This document shows, in pieces, positions 15,862 to 23,691 of a DNA stretch of 23,829 nucleotides (within the stretch, counting starts at the first letter, position 1; each line of letters starts with the position of its first letter). The notes under the pieces were generated by a model that did no database searches, had not been told where the DNA came from, and worked only from the letters and a program-made list of their open reading frames with translations. Where the stretch lies: positions 1 through 23,829 of the forward strand of contig JAPXTA010000081.1 of the NCBI GenBank assembly GCA_033812735.1, in the 5' to 3' direction. Origin of the DNA: JABFRJ01 sp033812735 (GTDB lineage Bacteria; Pseudomonadota; Alphaproteobacteria; Rhizobiales; Hyphomicrobiaceae). A program made the translations under genes and the position numbers.

Positions 15862-17127
15862 ATGTCGAAAAAGCCGTATTCATGGGTCGCAGGCGCGGTT
15901 CTTGAGGAGCACTCAAGACGCAAGCACAAGGTCATCGCCGAATACGTCGCGCGATATCTGACCGTGCGCTGCCAGCTTCCTCAACAGTCCCGGTTTCGTC
16001 TTGCCATTGTCGATGGTTTTGCAGGCGGCGGCCAATACAAGTGCGGCAGTCCCGGGTCTCCGCTGATCTTTATAAACGAGCTTCGTGTCGCGACGGAGCA
16101 ATTCAACATCAAGCGTCAGGCCGAGGGGATGTCGCCGCTCGACATCGAATGCCTGCTCATCCTGAACGACTTCGACAAAGAGACTGTCGAGCTGCTGAAA
16201 ACGAATGCCGCTTCGCTCATCGCCGAAATCAAGGAGAACGTGCCGAAGCTTCACCTTCGCGTCGAGTATCGGAATGAGAAGTTCGACGAACTCTATCCCG
16301 AGGTGAAGCAACTGCTCGAGCGCGGCAGCTATCACAACGTCCTCTTCAATCTGGATCAATGCGGAACAGGCAGCGTCGAAATCAACACGATCGGCGACAT
16401 CGTCGCGTCGTTCACGTCGGTTGAAATCTTCTACACATTCGGCATCCAGACGTTGCTGACGTTCCTGCATCAGACGGACCGGGGCGCGCTGGCCAGGCAG
16501 CTTGCGCCGTTTGGCGTCAGTCCGGATGATCTATCGCAACTCGATGGTTTGATGACCAAGGACGCTTGGCTTGGCGCAGCGGAACGCATCGTGTTCGAGT
16601 CGTTTCGGCGCTGCGCGAACTACGTCAGTCCATTTTCCATCCACAATCCGGACGGATGGCGTTATTGGCTTATCCACTTCGCAAATTCGGTTCGTGCGCG
16701 TCAGGAATACAACAATATCCTGCATCAAAACAGCAGCGCCCAGGCACATTTTGGCCGGTCCGGTTTGCACATGCTGTCTTACGACCCGAGTGAAGCCGAC
16801 AGCATGCTCTACATGTTCGATGCGGCGGGAAGGGCGGAAGCAAAAAAGCAGCTTCACGATGATATTCCGCGGTTCATCACAAATTACGGCGATGCAATTC
16901 CGGTCGGTGAGTTTTACGCCAGCATCTACAACGCGACCCCGGCTCACATGCACGACATCAACTCAGCGATCATCGAGAATCCGGACCTCGAGGTTATCAC
17001 CGAACAAGGCGGCGGGGAGCGCCGCAAAGCCAACATGATCAAGACCAGCGACATCCTGCGCTTGAAACAGCAGCGCAGTTTCTTTCCGTTTTTCTTTGAA
17101 AATCAAAGCAGGGTAGCGAAGAAATGA
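15862..17127 (+). CDS. tcmP: Three-Cys-motif partner protein TcmP
   Basis: A 421-residue protein that by position and sequence is the partner of the preceding three-Cys protein. The opening SWVAGAVLEEHSRRKHKVIAEYVARYL and AIVDGFAGGGQY (about residues 48-59) are typical; the latter resembles the glycine-rich S-adenosylmethionine loop of Rossmann methyltransferases. Later motifs include LFNLDQCG (about 160-167), SVEIFYTFGIQTLL and an end FFPFFFENQSR. A methyltransferase-like role acting with the DUF5131 protein is plausible but not shown. The ATG at 15862 lies 39 bp after the DUF5131 stop, with GGAGG (15855-15859) two bases in front, closer than ideal. The next gene follows after 37 bp, so a multigene operon is likely. 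Confidence 0.86.
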   Translation: MSKKPYSWVAGAVLEEHSRRKHKVIAEYVARYLTVRCQLPQQSRFRLAIVDGFAGGGQYKCGSPGSPLIFINELRVATEQFNIKRQAEGMSPLDIECLLILNDFDKETVELLKTNAASLIAEIKENVPKLHLRVEYRNEKFDELYPEVKQLLERGSYHNVLFNLDQCGTGSVEINTIGDIVASFTSVEIFYTFGIQTLLTFLHQTDRGALARQLAPFGVSPDDLSQLDGLMTKDAWLGAAERIVFESFRRCANYVSPFSIHNPDGWRYWLIHFANSVRARQEYNNILHQNSSAQAHFGRSGLHMLSYDPSEADSMLYMFDAAGRAEAKKQLHDDIPRFITNYGDAIPVGEFYASIYNATPAHMHDINSAIIENPDLEVITEQGGGERRKANMIKTSDILRLKQQRSFFPFFFENQSRVAKK

Positions 17128-17164
17128 CGCACGCCATCGTGGTCGCATAACGATTGGTGCCCGA

Positions 17165-17947
17165 ATGGCGGATCATCGGAATACGCTCGCCCTTGTCGCA
17201 GCCGCTGCCACCCTGGCGCTTGTATTGGGGTTTGCCTATGGCGCCACCTTCAATGGTGGTTGCGAGCAGATCAAGGATGCTCAATGTGGTTGTCTCGAAT
17301 GGTGGTTTTCCCGCTACCAGACGTTGATCGCCATGTTTGGCGCGATTTTCGTTGCTTGGCTTAGCGTCCAGCCTGTTCTGAAGCAGCTCAAGCTGTCCTC
17401 GGTGCAGACCGCTGTCGCTTTGCAACAGGTTCACGCAGATCGTGAAAAACGGCTGGAGAACTGGCTCAAGCCAGAATTGGCCGCGCTGGAAAAACTGTCC
17501 GAAGACCTGGCGCGTGGCTATTATGAACGTGAGGATGACCATGGGGTGCTTCCTCACTGGGTATGGGATATGAACCAAACGGTCGACAGCACCCGCGGCC
17601 GTTTAATTCGGCGGCAGGACAGAAACTTCGGGCCTGCGGAGATAACAGCCGCCCGTCAAAACCTCATCGACATTCTCGGGCGGCTCACCAAGTGCATGTC
17701 AGACTACAATGGGTCTGTCTACGCTGACGATCCGGAGTACGATTTCTCCGACGACGACCGGGCGAAGATTGACGCAGCCGAGACCAAAGCGCGGGAATAT
17801 CTGCCGACCCGAATTGACGAGGCGTCAGTGGCGATCAAGAAATTCGCTGAAGCTGTGGCAGCGGACCTTCGGGAGTTGCGTTTGAAGCGTCGGCTCTATG
17901 ATCAGATGGTGGCGAGCGCCAACCTTCCGGCGGAGAAGTTGGAATAA
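17165..17947 (+). CDS. Two-TM membrane protein with coiled-coil domain, unknown function
   Basis: A 260-residue protein of no family I recognise. Two membrane segments at about residues 8-28 (ALVAAAATLALVLGFAYGA) and 51-70 (YQTLIAMFGAIFVAWLSVQP) flank a short loop with three cysteines (33, 41, 43) that could be metal-binding or disulfide-linked. The rest (about 75-260) is hydrophilic and helical, with heptad-like stretches (LQQVHADREKRLENWLKPEL, SVAIKKFAEAVAADLREL) suggesting a cytoplasmic coiled coil. The gene lies 37 bp after tcmP and 94 bp before the PIN gene, all on one strand. A membrane effector or signalling anchor in a defence cassette is a fair guess, not a demonstration. Confidence 0.75.
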   Translation: MADHRNTLALVAAAATLALVLGFAYGATFNGGCEQIKDAQCGCLEWWFSRYQTLIAMFGAIFVAWLSVQPVLKQLKLSSVQTAVALQQVHADREKRLENWLKPELAALEKLSEDLARGYYEREDDHGVLPHWVWDMNQTVDSTRGRLIRRQDRNFGPAEITAARQNLIDILGRLTKCMSDYNGSVYADDPEYDFSDDDRAKIDAAETKAREYLPTRIDEASVAIKKFAEAVAADLRELRLKRRLYDQMVASANLPAEKLE

Positions 17948-18041
17948 GGCGTCTGGGATCGCGTGAGACAACCGGCGATACGGATTCTTATCCGCGACGC
18001 GAATCAAACATGCGAGAGCTGTTCTCGCGAGGATTTCTGAA

Positions 18042-19103
18042 ATGGCCGCTGATCGCCCCCGCCGGGTTTTCCTTGATGCGAACGTCGTGATCCGGGCCGG
18101 CAAGCCGCCCGGCGGTCCGCTGATCCCGCGGGTCGCTGATCTGGTAGACGCCGGCTATATCAAGGTTGTCACGACCGATCTTACAAAAATAGAGATCGCA
18201 AAAAACCATGGGGCTAACGATTTCGAGGTCATCGGCGACCTGACCAGGAGACGAGTCCGCGACCTGGCTGATGAGATTCTCGCCGTTAAACTCCCGGAGA
18301 TTTCTCCGGTTGAACTGCAGCAAAGACTGATCGAGAAGTATCATGCTGCGGTGGAGCAGATGTTCAGCTCGCTGCGAGCGGAGACGCTTTCGATCGATAG
18401 TGTGAAGCCGTCCGTCGTATTCGACGCATACGCGCGCAGGACCGGCCTGTTTGGCGACGACGCCAAGAAGGATCAATTTCCAGATGCCTTCATCTTCGAA
18501 GCCCTAAAAGCGACTGTCACGAAAAGCGATCCGCTGACGATCGTCTCGGACGACAAGGACTTTGCGGCGGTCATCAAGAACGCTGAGCATATCACCGGGC
18601 TGAGATCGATCGCGGATCTCTTCGCCAAGCTCGGGCTGACAATCGAAGCGGCCCCGGACGTCAACGATTTTGTGGATGACAATCGCGATGCGATCGTCGG
18701 GGTCGTTCATGAAGAACTCAATCAGTGGGGATTGCAGGTCAGCGATGTTGACGATGCAGAAATCGACGAAGCGGACGTGGAAAATGTGAACTTTCTCGAC
18801 TTCAGGACATTTCGGACGATCGGCCCAGGCAAGGAGATTCTCGTCGTCGGGCGCATCGAGATGGACGTCAAAGTCTCCTACCACCATCCCGATTGGGACA
18901 CCGCCACTTACGACAGCGAAGACAAGGTACTGCTGCCGCACCACACGGTGGAAGGCGAGAAGAACATAGATGTAGAAGCCAATTTTAGTATGACCCTGAC
19001 CGTCGACAAGCACGGCAAGCCGACATCGGTTGCTGAGTTCTCGTTCGACGACGATGATTTCGTCTGGGTCGCGATCGGGCCAAACGACTTCGACTACAAA
19101 TAG
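18042..19103 (+). CDS. PIN-domain protein, PIN_12/DUF4935-like
   Basis: A 353-residue protein. The N-terminal half (about 8-205) is a PIN nuclease fold with the acidic active-site set: Asp12 in VFLDANVV, Glu51 in LTKIEIAK, Asp144/Asp148 in KKDQFPDAFIFEAL, and Asp170/171/173 in IVSDDKDF. These are the residues that bind Mg2+ or Mn2+ in ribonucleases of this group. The arrangement matches DUF4935 (PIN_12) proteins that occur as free-standing genes in defence islands and not the short VapC toxins; no antitoxin gene precedes it. The C-terminal part (about 215-353) is very acidic and beta-rich, ends in SFDDDDFVWVAIGPNDFDYK, and has no assignment. RNA cleavage is the expected activity. Confidence 0.82.
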   Translation: MAADRPRRVFLDANVVIRAGKPPGGPLIPRVADLVDAGYIKVVTTDLTKIEIAKNHGANDFEVIGDLTRRRVRDLADEILAVKLPEISPVELQQRLIEKYHAAVEQMFSSLRAETLSIDSVKPSVVFDAYARRTGLFGDDAKKDQFPDAFIFEALKATVTKSDPLTIVSDDKDFAAVIKNAEHITGLRSIADLFAKLGLTIEAAPDVNDFVDDNRDAIVGVVHEELNQWGLQVSDVDDAEIDEADVENVNFLDFRTFRTIGPGKEILVVGRIEMDVKVSYHHPDWDTATYDSEDKVLLPHHTVEGEKNIDVEANFSMTLTVDKHGKPTSVAEFSFDDDDFVWVAIGPNDFDYK

Positions 19104-19126
19104 GTGTTTCGCGGCTCGTGAAATGG

Positions 19127-19738
19127 TTAGATTTCGCGCGGTGCGTACACGTTGTCCGGGTAGGGAAGCCTTTCGTTGACACGCCGTAGGAGCACAAGAT
19201 AGCCCCGCATAGCCAGTTGGAGTTCGGCGCCATCACCCAGGGGCTTGTCTTTGAAGGCGTGAATGGTGTTGCGCCGCTCCTGCACCAGATCAACGAGGGC
19301 ATTCCCGTCAGCGCCGATGAGGTCATGCTCTTTCACGAAGATCTTCAGAGGCTGGAGCGTAAGTCCGTCAGGACTGAAAGCCTTTTGCTTTTTGTGATCG
19401 AACGCATTTGCCTTCTTGAGCACGTCCAGGTCGGCTTTGTAGTCCATGTAAAACACCGACAGGAGGAGTTTTAGCGTTCCTTCGAGCAGACTGCCGAGGT
19501 TCGACTAGGCGAGAATGAGTTCTCCGTCCGACAGCGCAGTGGAGGGTTCACGTAGCCACAAACGCAATGTCTTTGACAGCGACGCCTGCCAGTCGAGGCG
19601 GCTCTTGGTCAGCAGGCCCGCGGCTTCAACAGGCGCCCAGCCGTTGCTTGCTGCCCAAAAGGTCGCCAAGCCGCTGTTCAGTTTTTCGATCCGGGAAACG
19701 ACGTCCTCGATTGTCATGCGTGACTTATCCGTCGCCAA
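19127..19738 (-). pseudogene. Uncharacterised gene interrupted by one in-frame amber codon
   Basis: Read on the reverse strand, ATG at 19738 opens a frame of 77 residues (IEDVVSRIEKLNSGLATFW, SRLDWQASLSKTLRLWL, LSDGELILA) that stops at TAG (19505-19507). The same frame continues without any shift: SNLGSLLEGTLKLLLSVFY, KADLDVLKKANAFDHKKQKA, LVQERRNTIHAFKDKPLGDG, to TAA at 19127-19129. The two parts join smoothly into one protein of about 203 residues, so a single nonsense change, most simply TGG to TAG, has cut it. RRNTIHAF resembles the HEPN-type R-x4-6-H catalytic pattern, but that is a weak match. The gene diverges from the SIR2/Argonaute pair across 196 bp and converges on the PIN gene. 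Function unknown; read-through or suppression is possible. Confidence 0.7.
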
Positions 19739-19934
19739 GCCGAATCGGCCAGCCGTCGATTGGCAGGCCAGAGCTTTACGATCTGACGCAGCCCTCAGGC
19801 AACTCGGGGTTCAGAGGGCACGTCGTCAATTGGGGCTTATTGCGGCGCAGCATAAGTGCCGCACGTACGGTCCGACAACCCAGCGGGAGGCGAGATTCAG
19901 TGCATCCGCGAGTTCGTGAAACTAGAATGTTCGC
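19739..19934. promoter_or_regulatory. Divergent intergenic region before the SIR2/Argonaute operon
   Basis: A 196-bp region between the reverse-strand broken gene and the SIR2 gene. It must hold the promoter of the short-Argonaute operon and probably that of the divergent gene. I found no clear dyad, -10/-35 pair or strong ribosome binding site by eye. Confidence 0.35.
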
Positions 19935-21677
19935 GTGATAATCGATTCGATCTATCCCACCGTAGCTACGGACGATTTTGCGCGTCGCTTCTCGCAGCGC
20001 GGCGGAAATCTCATGTGGCTGCTCGGGGCTGGCGCTTCGGCGGCCGCCGGCATTCCGACGGCGTGGGACATGATTTGGGAATTCAAGCAGCAACTTTACG
20101 TCAGCCAGCGCCGCGTTTCTCCGAAACAGGTCGCCGACCTCGCCAATCCGGCCGTCCGACGTGAACTGCAATCGTTCATCAACGACCTTGGCAGCTTACC
20201 CGCGCTCGGTTCGCCCGACGAGTACGCGGCGCTCTTCGAGTCCGTCTATCCAAGCGAGGCAGACCGTCGCACGTACATCGCTGCAAAGATCAGCGGCGCG
20301 AAGCCCTCCTACGGGCACATTGCGTTGGCGACACTGATGAAAGGTGCGCGTTGTCGTTTAGTCTGGACCAGCAACTTCGACCCTCTAGTCGCCGACGGCT
20401 GCGCGAAGGTTTATGGCGGGACCGGCCAGTTGACCACTGTGGCGATAGAGACCGGCAGTCTCGGACGGAACGCCATCGACGAAGGGCGCTGGCCCGTCGA
20501 GGTCAAGCTTCATGGCGACTTCCGATCGCGCCGGCTCAAGAATACCGGAGATGAGCTGCGCGAACAGGATGCGAAACTCAGAACCCTGCTGATCGATAGC
20601 TGCAGCCGGTGGGGACTTGTCGTGGCCGGCTACAGCGGTCGCGATGAGTCGGTCATGGACACGCTCGAAGCGGCGCTAGAACGTGATGCCTCCTTTCCCG
20701 CCGGTCTCTTCTGGCTCCATCGCGGCGAGGATCCGCCCTTGCTGCGCGTCCAACGGCTTCTTGCCGCCGCCGCACGTAAGGAAATCGACTGCGGTCTCGT
20801 GCCGATAGAGAACTTCGATGAAACGTTGCGCGATCTTATGCGGCTCGTGCCGGACCTAGACACGACAGTGTTGGATGAGATCGCAACCGAACGGCGGGTT
20901 TGGTCCCCAGCCCCGCGCCCGACCGGGAATCGGGGCTACCCGGTCGTCCGTCTCAACGCGCTCGAACTGACAGGGATGCCGAGCGTGTGCCGCCGCGCCG
21001 TCTGCGACGCCGGCGGCGTGGCGGAAATCAAGTCGGCAATCGAAGCGTCGGGCCTGCCGGTCATTGGCACCCGTTCGAAAGCAGGCGTGCTGGCCTTCGG
21101 TGCTGACGCCGATATCAGAGCAGTCCTTTCCGCATATGAGATCGAAAGCTTCGATCTGCATTCAATTGAAACCCGGCGGCTGCGTTACGATAGTCACGAA
21201 CGGGGCCTTCTCCGCGAAGCACTGACCCGAGCTCTCACCCGCGAACATCGGATGATCGCTGCCCGTCGCAGAGGCGCCGACCTGTTGACGCCGACCTCCG
21301 TTGATGACGAAAAATGGGCGCCGCTGAGGAAGCTGACCGGAAGTCTAGGTGGATTGGTGCCGAAGCAACCCGAACTAAAATGGAAAGAAGGCGTGGGGAT
21401 CAGGCTGGATTGGGTGGATGAGCGGCTTTGGCTTCTGCTCGAGCCGCGCACCGTATTCGAAGGACTTACAAGGGAGAACAGGGCCGCCGCCACCGATTTC
21501 GCGCGCGAACGGATTGTGAGACGCTACAATCCTGCGCTCAATGCCTTGCTCGAGTTTTGGTCGATGCTGTTCGCGTCCCCGCAGCGCGACCTTCCGGCGC
21601 TTGGAATCAGCACTGGTGTGAATGCGGCCTTCAGGCTGGGCGATGTCACAGCTTTCTCGGGGAGAGCCCGAGCATGA
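19935..21677 (+). CDS. SIR2-APAZ effector of a short prokaryotic Argonaute system (SPARSA)
   Basis: A 580-residue two-domain protein. The N-terminal SIR2-like domain (about 1-300) has the NAD-binding GAGAS (31-35) and TSNFD (145-149). KLHGD follows with the catalytic His193, then VVAGYSGRDESV (229-240) closes the pocket. The region from about 335 to 580 fits an APAZ domain, the N/L1/L2-like part that docks on the partner Argonaute. In studied systems of this kind (GsSir2/Ago and relatives) guide-RNA recognition of invader DNA turns the SIR2 domain into an NAD+ hydrolase that depletes the cell. The start is GTG at 19935; the next in-frame Met is residue 27, which would remove part of the fold, so GTG is preferred. 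Its TGA overlaps the Argonaute ATG (ATGA), as expected for a stoichiometric complex. Confidence 0.92.
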   Translation: MIIDSIYPTVATDDFARRFSQRGGNLMWLLGAGASAAAGIPTAWDMIWEFKQQLYVSQRRVSPKQVADLANPAVRRELQSFINDLGSLPALGSPDEYAALFESVYPSEADRRTYIAAKISGAKPSYGHIALATLMKGARCRLVWTSNFDPLVADGCAKVYGGTGQLTTVAIETGSLGRNAIDEGRWPVEVKLHGDFRSRRLKNTGDELREQDAKLRTLLIDSCSRWGLVVAGYSGRDESVMDTLEAALERDASFPAGLFWLHRGEDPPLLRVQRLLAAAARKEIDCGLVPIENFDETLRDLMRLVPDLDTTVLDEIATERRVWSPAPRPTGNRGYPVVRLNALELTGMPSVCRRAVCDAGGVAEIKSAIEASGLPVIGTRSKAGVLAFGADADIRAVLSAYEIESFDLHSIETRRLRYDSHERGLLREALTRALTREHRMIAARRRGADLLTPTSVDDEKWAPLRKLTGSLGGLVPKQPELKWKEGVGIRLDWVDERLWLLLEPRTVFEGLTRENRAAATDFARERIVRRYNPALNALLEFWSMLFASPQRDLPALGISTGVNAAFRLGDVTAFSGRARA

Positions 21678-23092
21678 GCAGCGAGATATCGCCTCATTTG
21701 TTTTTTCCCGAAGCCAAGCTCGCGTTTCATCCAGACCGCGCGTCGGACGTGGATCTCCATCCTTTGCGTGGACTGCTGCGGTTCGGGCCCTATTCATCCG
21801 GTCTTGTTCCGGATCCCATCCGGATCGCGACGATCGCACCGGCACGGCAGGGAAACCGACTCTACGGCTTCATGAAGGAACTGGCGTTCCAGTACAAGCC
21901 GACGGAGCGCAAGGACTACCTGCCTCCCTGGCCCGGTTTCCGCAAAGCGTTCAATCTCGACATGCGGGGCGCGGTCAAGGATTGCCATATAGAGCTGGAC
22001 GACCGGCTCGATGGCGAAATGAAGGACTCAGTCACCCCCCATGTCGTGCTGGCGGACCGCTTGCTTCGCGCGATCCGATCGTTGGAGGCTCGCCGCGACG
22101 CGTTCGACATTGTCTTCATCTACATCCCGCAAAGCTGGGCAGCCGGGTTCACGGGAGCAGACGGCGACGACTTCGATCTCCATGACCACCTGAAGGCCGC
22201 TACCGCAGCGCGACGCATTCCAATCCAACTCGTCCGTGAAGACCGCGCGCTCGCCTATCCGGACCGTGCGAGCGTCATGTGGCGGATCGGCCTAGCGATT
22301 TACGCGAAGGCTGGCGGCATTCCCTGGAAACTCGCAGATTCGGATCCTGAGGCCGCCTACATCGGTCTCTCTTATGCGCTGCGTCCGACCGAGTCAGACC
22401 GGCCACGCTTTGTCACCTGCTGTAGCCAAGTGTTCGATGCGGAAGGGGCGGGTCTTGAGTTCGTCGCCTACGATGCCCATGAAATCGATGTCCAGCGGGA
22501 CAATCCGTTCATGTCCCGGACGGAGATGTTCCGCGTGATGGGCCGATCGCTAGATCTCTACCGACGTCGGCACTCGGGTCGCTCTCCCCGGAGAGTGACG
22601 GTACACAAGACGACAGAATTCAAGAAGGACGAGATCGACGGCTGCATGGAAGCGCTGCATCTGTGCGAAGCGGTCGATCTCGTGCAGGTCGTGGAGGACG
22701 TCGGCTGGAGAGGTGTTCGCATCGATCGCGACCGCCAAAGCGGCAAAGGGAAGCCAACGGGTTATCCGGTCGATCGTGGTACCCTGATCCCGCTCGGAGA
22801 CCGCGAGTGTCTGCTGTGGATGCATGGCGATGTAAAAGGCGTCGCGGAGCGCTCGTATTACCAAGGCGGCCGCAGCACGCCTCGTCCGATTCGACTGGTC
22901 CGTCATGCAGGGCACGGCTCGTGGAACGAAACCGCCCGGTCAGCTCTCGCGCTCGCGAAGATGGATTGGAACAACGACGCACTGTACGACATGCTGCCGG
23001 TGACCATGGCATACGCAAAAACGCTCGCGCGCGTTGTCAAACGAATGGACGGATTGGGCTCCGCTCCCTATCAATTTCGTTTCTTCATGTGA
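21674..23092 (+). CDS. Short prokaryotic Argonaute (MID-PIWI), catalytically inactive
   Basis: A 472-residue protein with only MID and PIWI domains. The MID part (about 120-205) includes FDIVFIYIPQSW and the 5'-guide pocket region TAARRIPIQLVRED, followed by the family signature IGLAIYAKAGGIPWKL (205-220). In the PIWI domain the slicer residues are gone: YIGLSYAL (229-236) where a slicer has Asp, and VHKTTEF (310-316) where slicers have H-R-D-G. It ends with ALAKMDWNNDALYDMLPVTMA and a hydrophobic C-terminus FRFFM, which in Argonautes contacts the guide 5' end. It should bind guide RNA, sense target DNA and activate the SIR2 partner without cutting. The ATG at 21674 overlaps the SIR2 stop; a longer frame upstream from 21428 is a shadow of the SIR2 gene. 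Confidence 0.93.
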   Translation: MSSEISPHLFFPEAKLAFHPDRASDVDLHPLRGLLRFGPYSSGLVPDPIRIATIAPARQGNRLYGFMKELAFQYKPTERKDYLPPWPGFRKAFNLDMRGAVKDCHIELDDRLDGEMKDSVTPHVVLADRLLRAIRSLEARRDAFDIVFIYIPQSWAAGFTGADGDDFDLHDHLKAATAARRIPIQLVREDRALAYPDRASVMWRIGLAIYAKAGGIPWKLADSDPEAAYIGLSYALRPTESDRPRFVTCCSQVFDAEGAGLEFVAYDAHEIDVQRDNPFMSRTEMFRVMGRSLDLYRRRHSGRSPRRVTVHKTTEFKKDEIDGCMEALHLCEAVDLVQVVEDVGWRGVRIDRDRQSGKGKPTGYPVDRGTLIPLGDRECLLWMHGDVKGVAERSYYQGGRSTPRPIRLVRHAGHGSWNETARSALALAKMDWNNDALYDMLPVTMAYAKTLARVVKRMDGLGSAPYQFRFFM

Positions 23093-23168
23093 CGTCGACT
23101 GGCCAACCGCGAGCCAGAATAATGATCCGAGTCAATTAGTTCCCGATATACAACAAGTGGATATTTCT

Positions 23169-23609
23169 GTGACAACATCTCTTGACGGAGAAATTCGCGA
23201 CGGTCGCCATCATATGCAGGTCCGCGTCTATTTCGAAGATACGGACGCCGGCCAGATTGTTTATCACGCCAATTTCTTGCGCTTCATGGAACGGGGAAGA
23301 ACGAATTACCTGCGTCTGCTCGGGACCAATCAGCGGGAGCTACTCAAAGAAGCGCACGACGATGCGCCAAGCTTCGCCTTCGTTGTCCGTTCAATGACAA
23401 TCGATTTCCTAAAACCAGCGGCCTTGGACGACTTGCTTGATGTCATCACAATCCCCGCAGAGGTCAAGGGCGCATCGATTACCCTGCTGCAGGAATGTCG
23501 ACGCGGAGACGATCTTTTGGTCGCGGCCCGCGTGCGGGTAGCATTTATCTCAGGCGGAAGGGCGCAACGGATCCCGAAGGCGCTACGGCTCGCTATGGAA
23601 GGAGCGTAG
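23169..23609 (+). CDS. ybgC: YbgC-type acyl-CoA thioesterase, full-length element copy
   Basis: A hot-dog-fold thioesterase of 146 residues, the protein that usually heads the tol-pal envelope cluster and hydrolyses short or long acyl-CoA or acyl-ACP near the inner membrane. The signature VRVYFEDTDAGQIVYHANFLRFMERGRTNYLRL (residues 17-49) contains the DTD...YHANF active-site loop. I choose GTG 23169 (VTTSLDGEIRDGRHH), because the upstream in-frame ATG at 23034 lies inside the Argonaute gene. It is complete and is followed 82 bp later by a second, 5'-truncated ybgC-like sequence with different codon use. It probably substitutes for the interrupted host gene. Confidence 0.9.
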   Translation: MTTSLDGEIRDGRHHMQVRVYFEDTDAGQIVYHANFLRFMERGRTNYLRLLGTNQRELLKEAHDDAPSFAFVVRSMTIDFLKPAALDDLLDVITIPAEVKGASITLLQECRRGDDLLVAARVRVAFISGGRAQRIPKALRLAMEGA

Positions 23610-23691
23610 AGAATCTACGCTTGTTCACGCTATAGCCCTCCAGCGCCCCAATGGAATCAAGCCGCTGTGTTGCGATGTTGGCAAGCCAGAG
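23610..23691. other. Probable right-hand boundary of the island
   Basis: 82 bases separate the stop of the intact ybgC from the first base of recognisable host ybgC (TTC at 23692). No start codon is found in frame with the truncated copy here and no gene is visible. Homology to ybgC begins abruptly at about 23690-23692, in the codons for the F-T-G of the active-site loop. I interpret this as the element-chromosome junction; the exact attachment core cannot be set without the other end. Confidence 0.5.

Noticed and set aside
17092..17106. CTTTGA-AAA-TCAAAG hairpin as a terminator after tcmP
   Set aside because: It lies inside the tcmP coding region, is short, and is not followed by a U tract.
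18042..19103. PIN protein as a VapC toxin of a toxin-antitoxin pair
   Set aside because: It is far longer than VapC, and no small antitoxin gene lies upstream; the DUF4935 type fits better.
21428..21673. Longer Argonaute start inside the SIR2 gene
   Set aside because: The extra 82 residues are low in protein-like character, and the ATGA overlap at 21674 is the natural coupled start.
23034..23168. Upstream ATG that would lengthen the ybgC product by 45 residues
   Set aside because: The extension overlaps the end of the Argonaute gene in another frame and is not part of the YbgC family; GTG 23169 gives the expected start.
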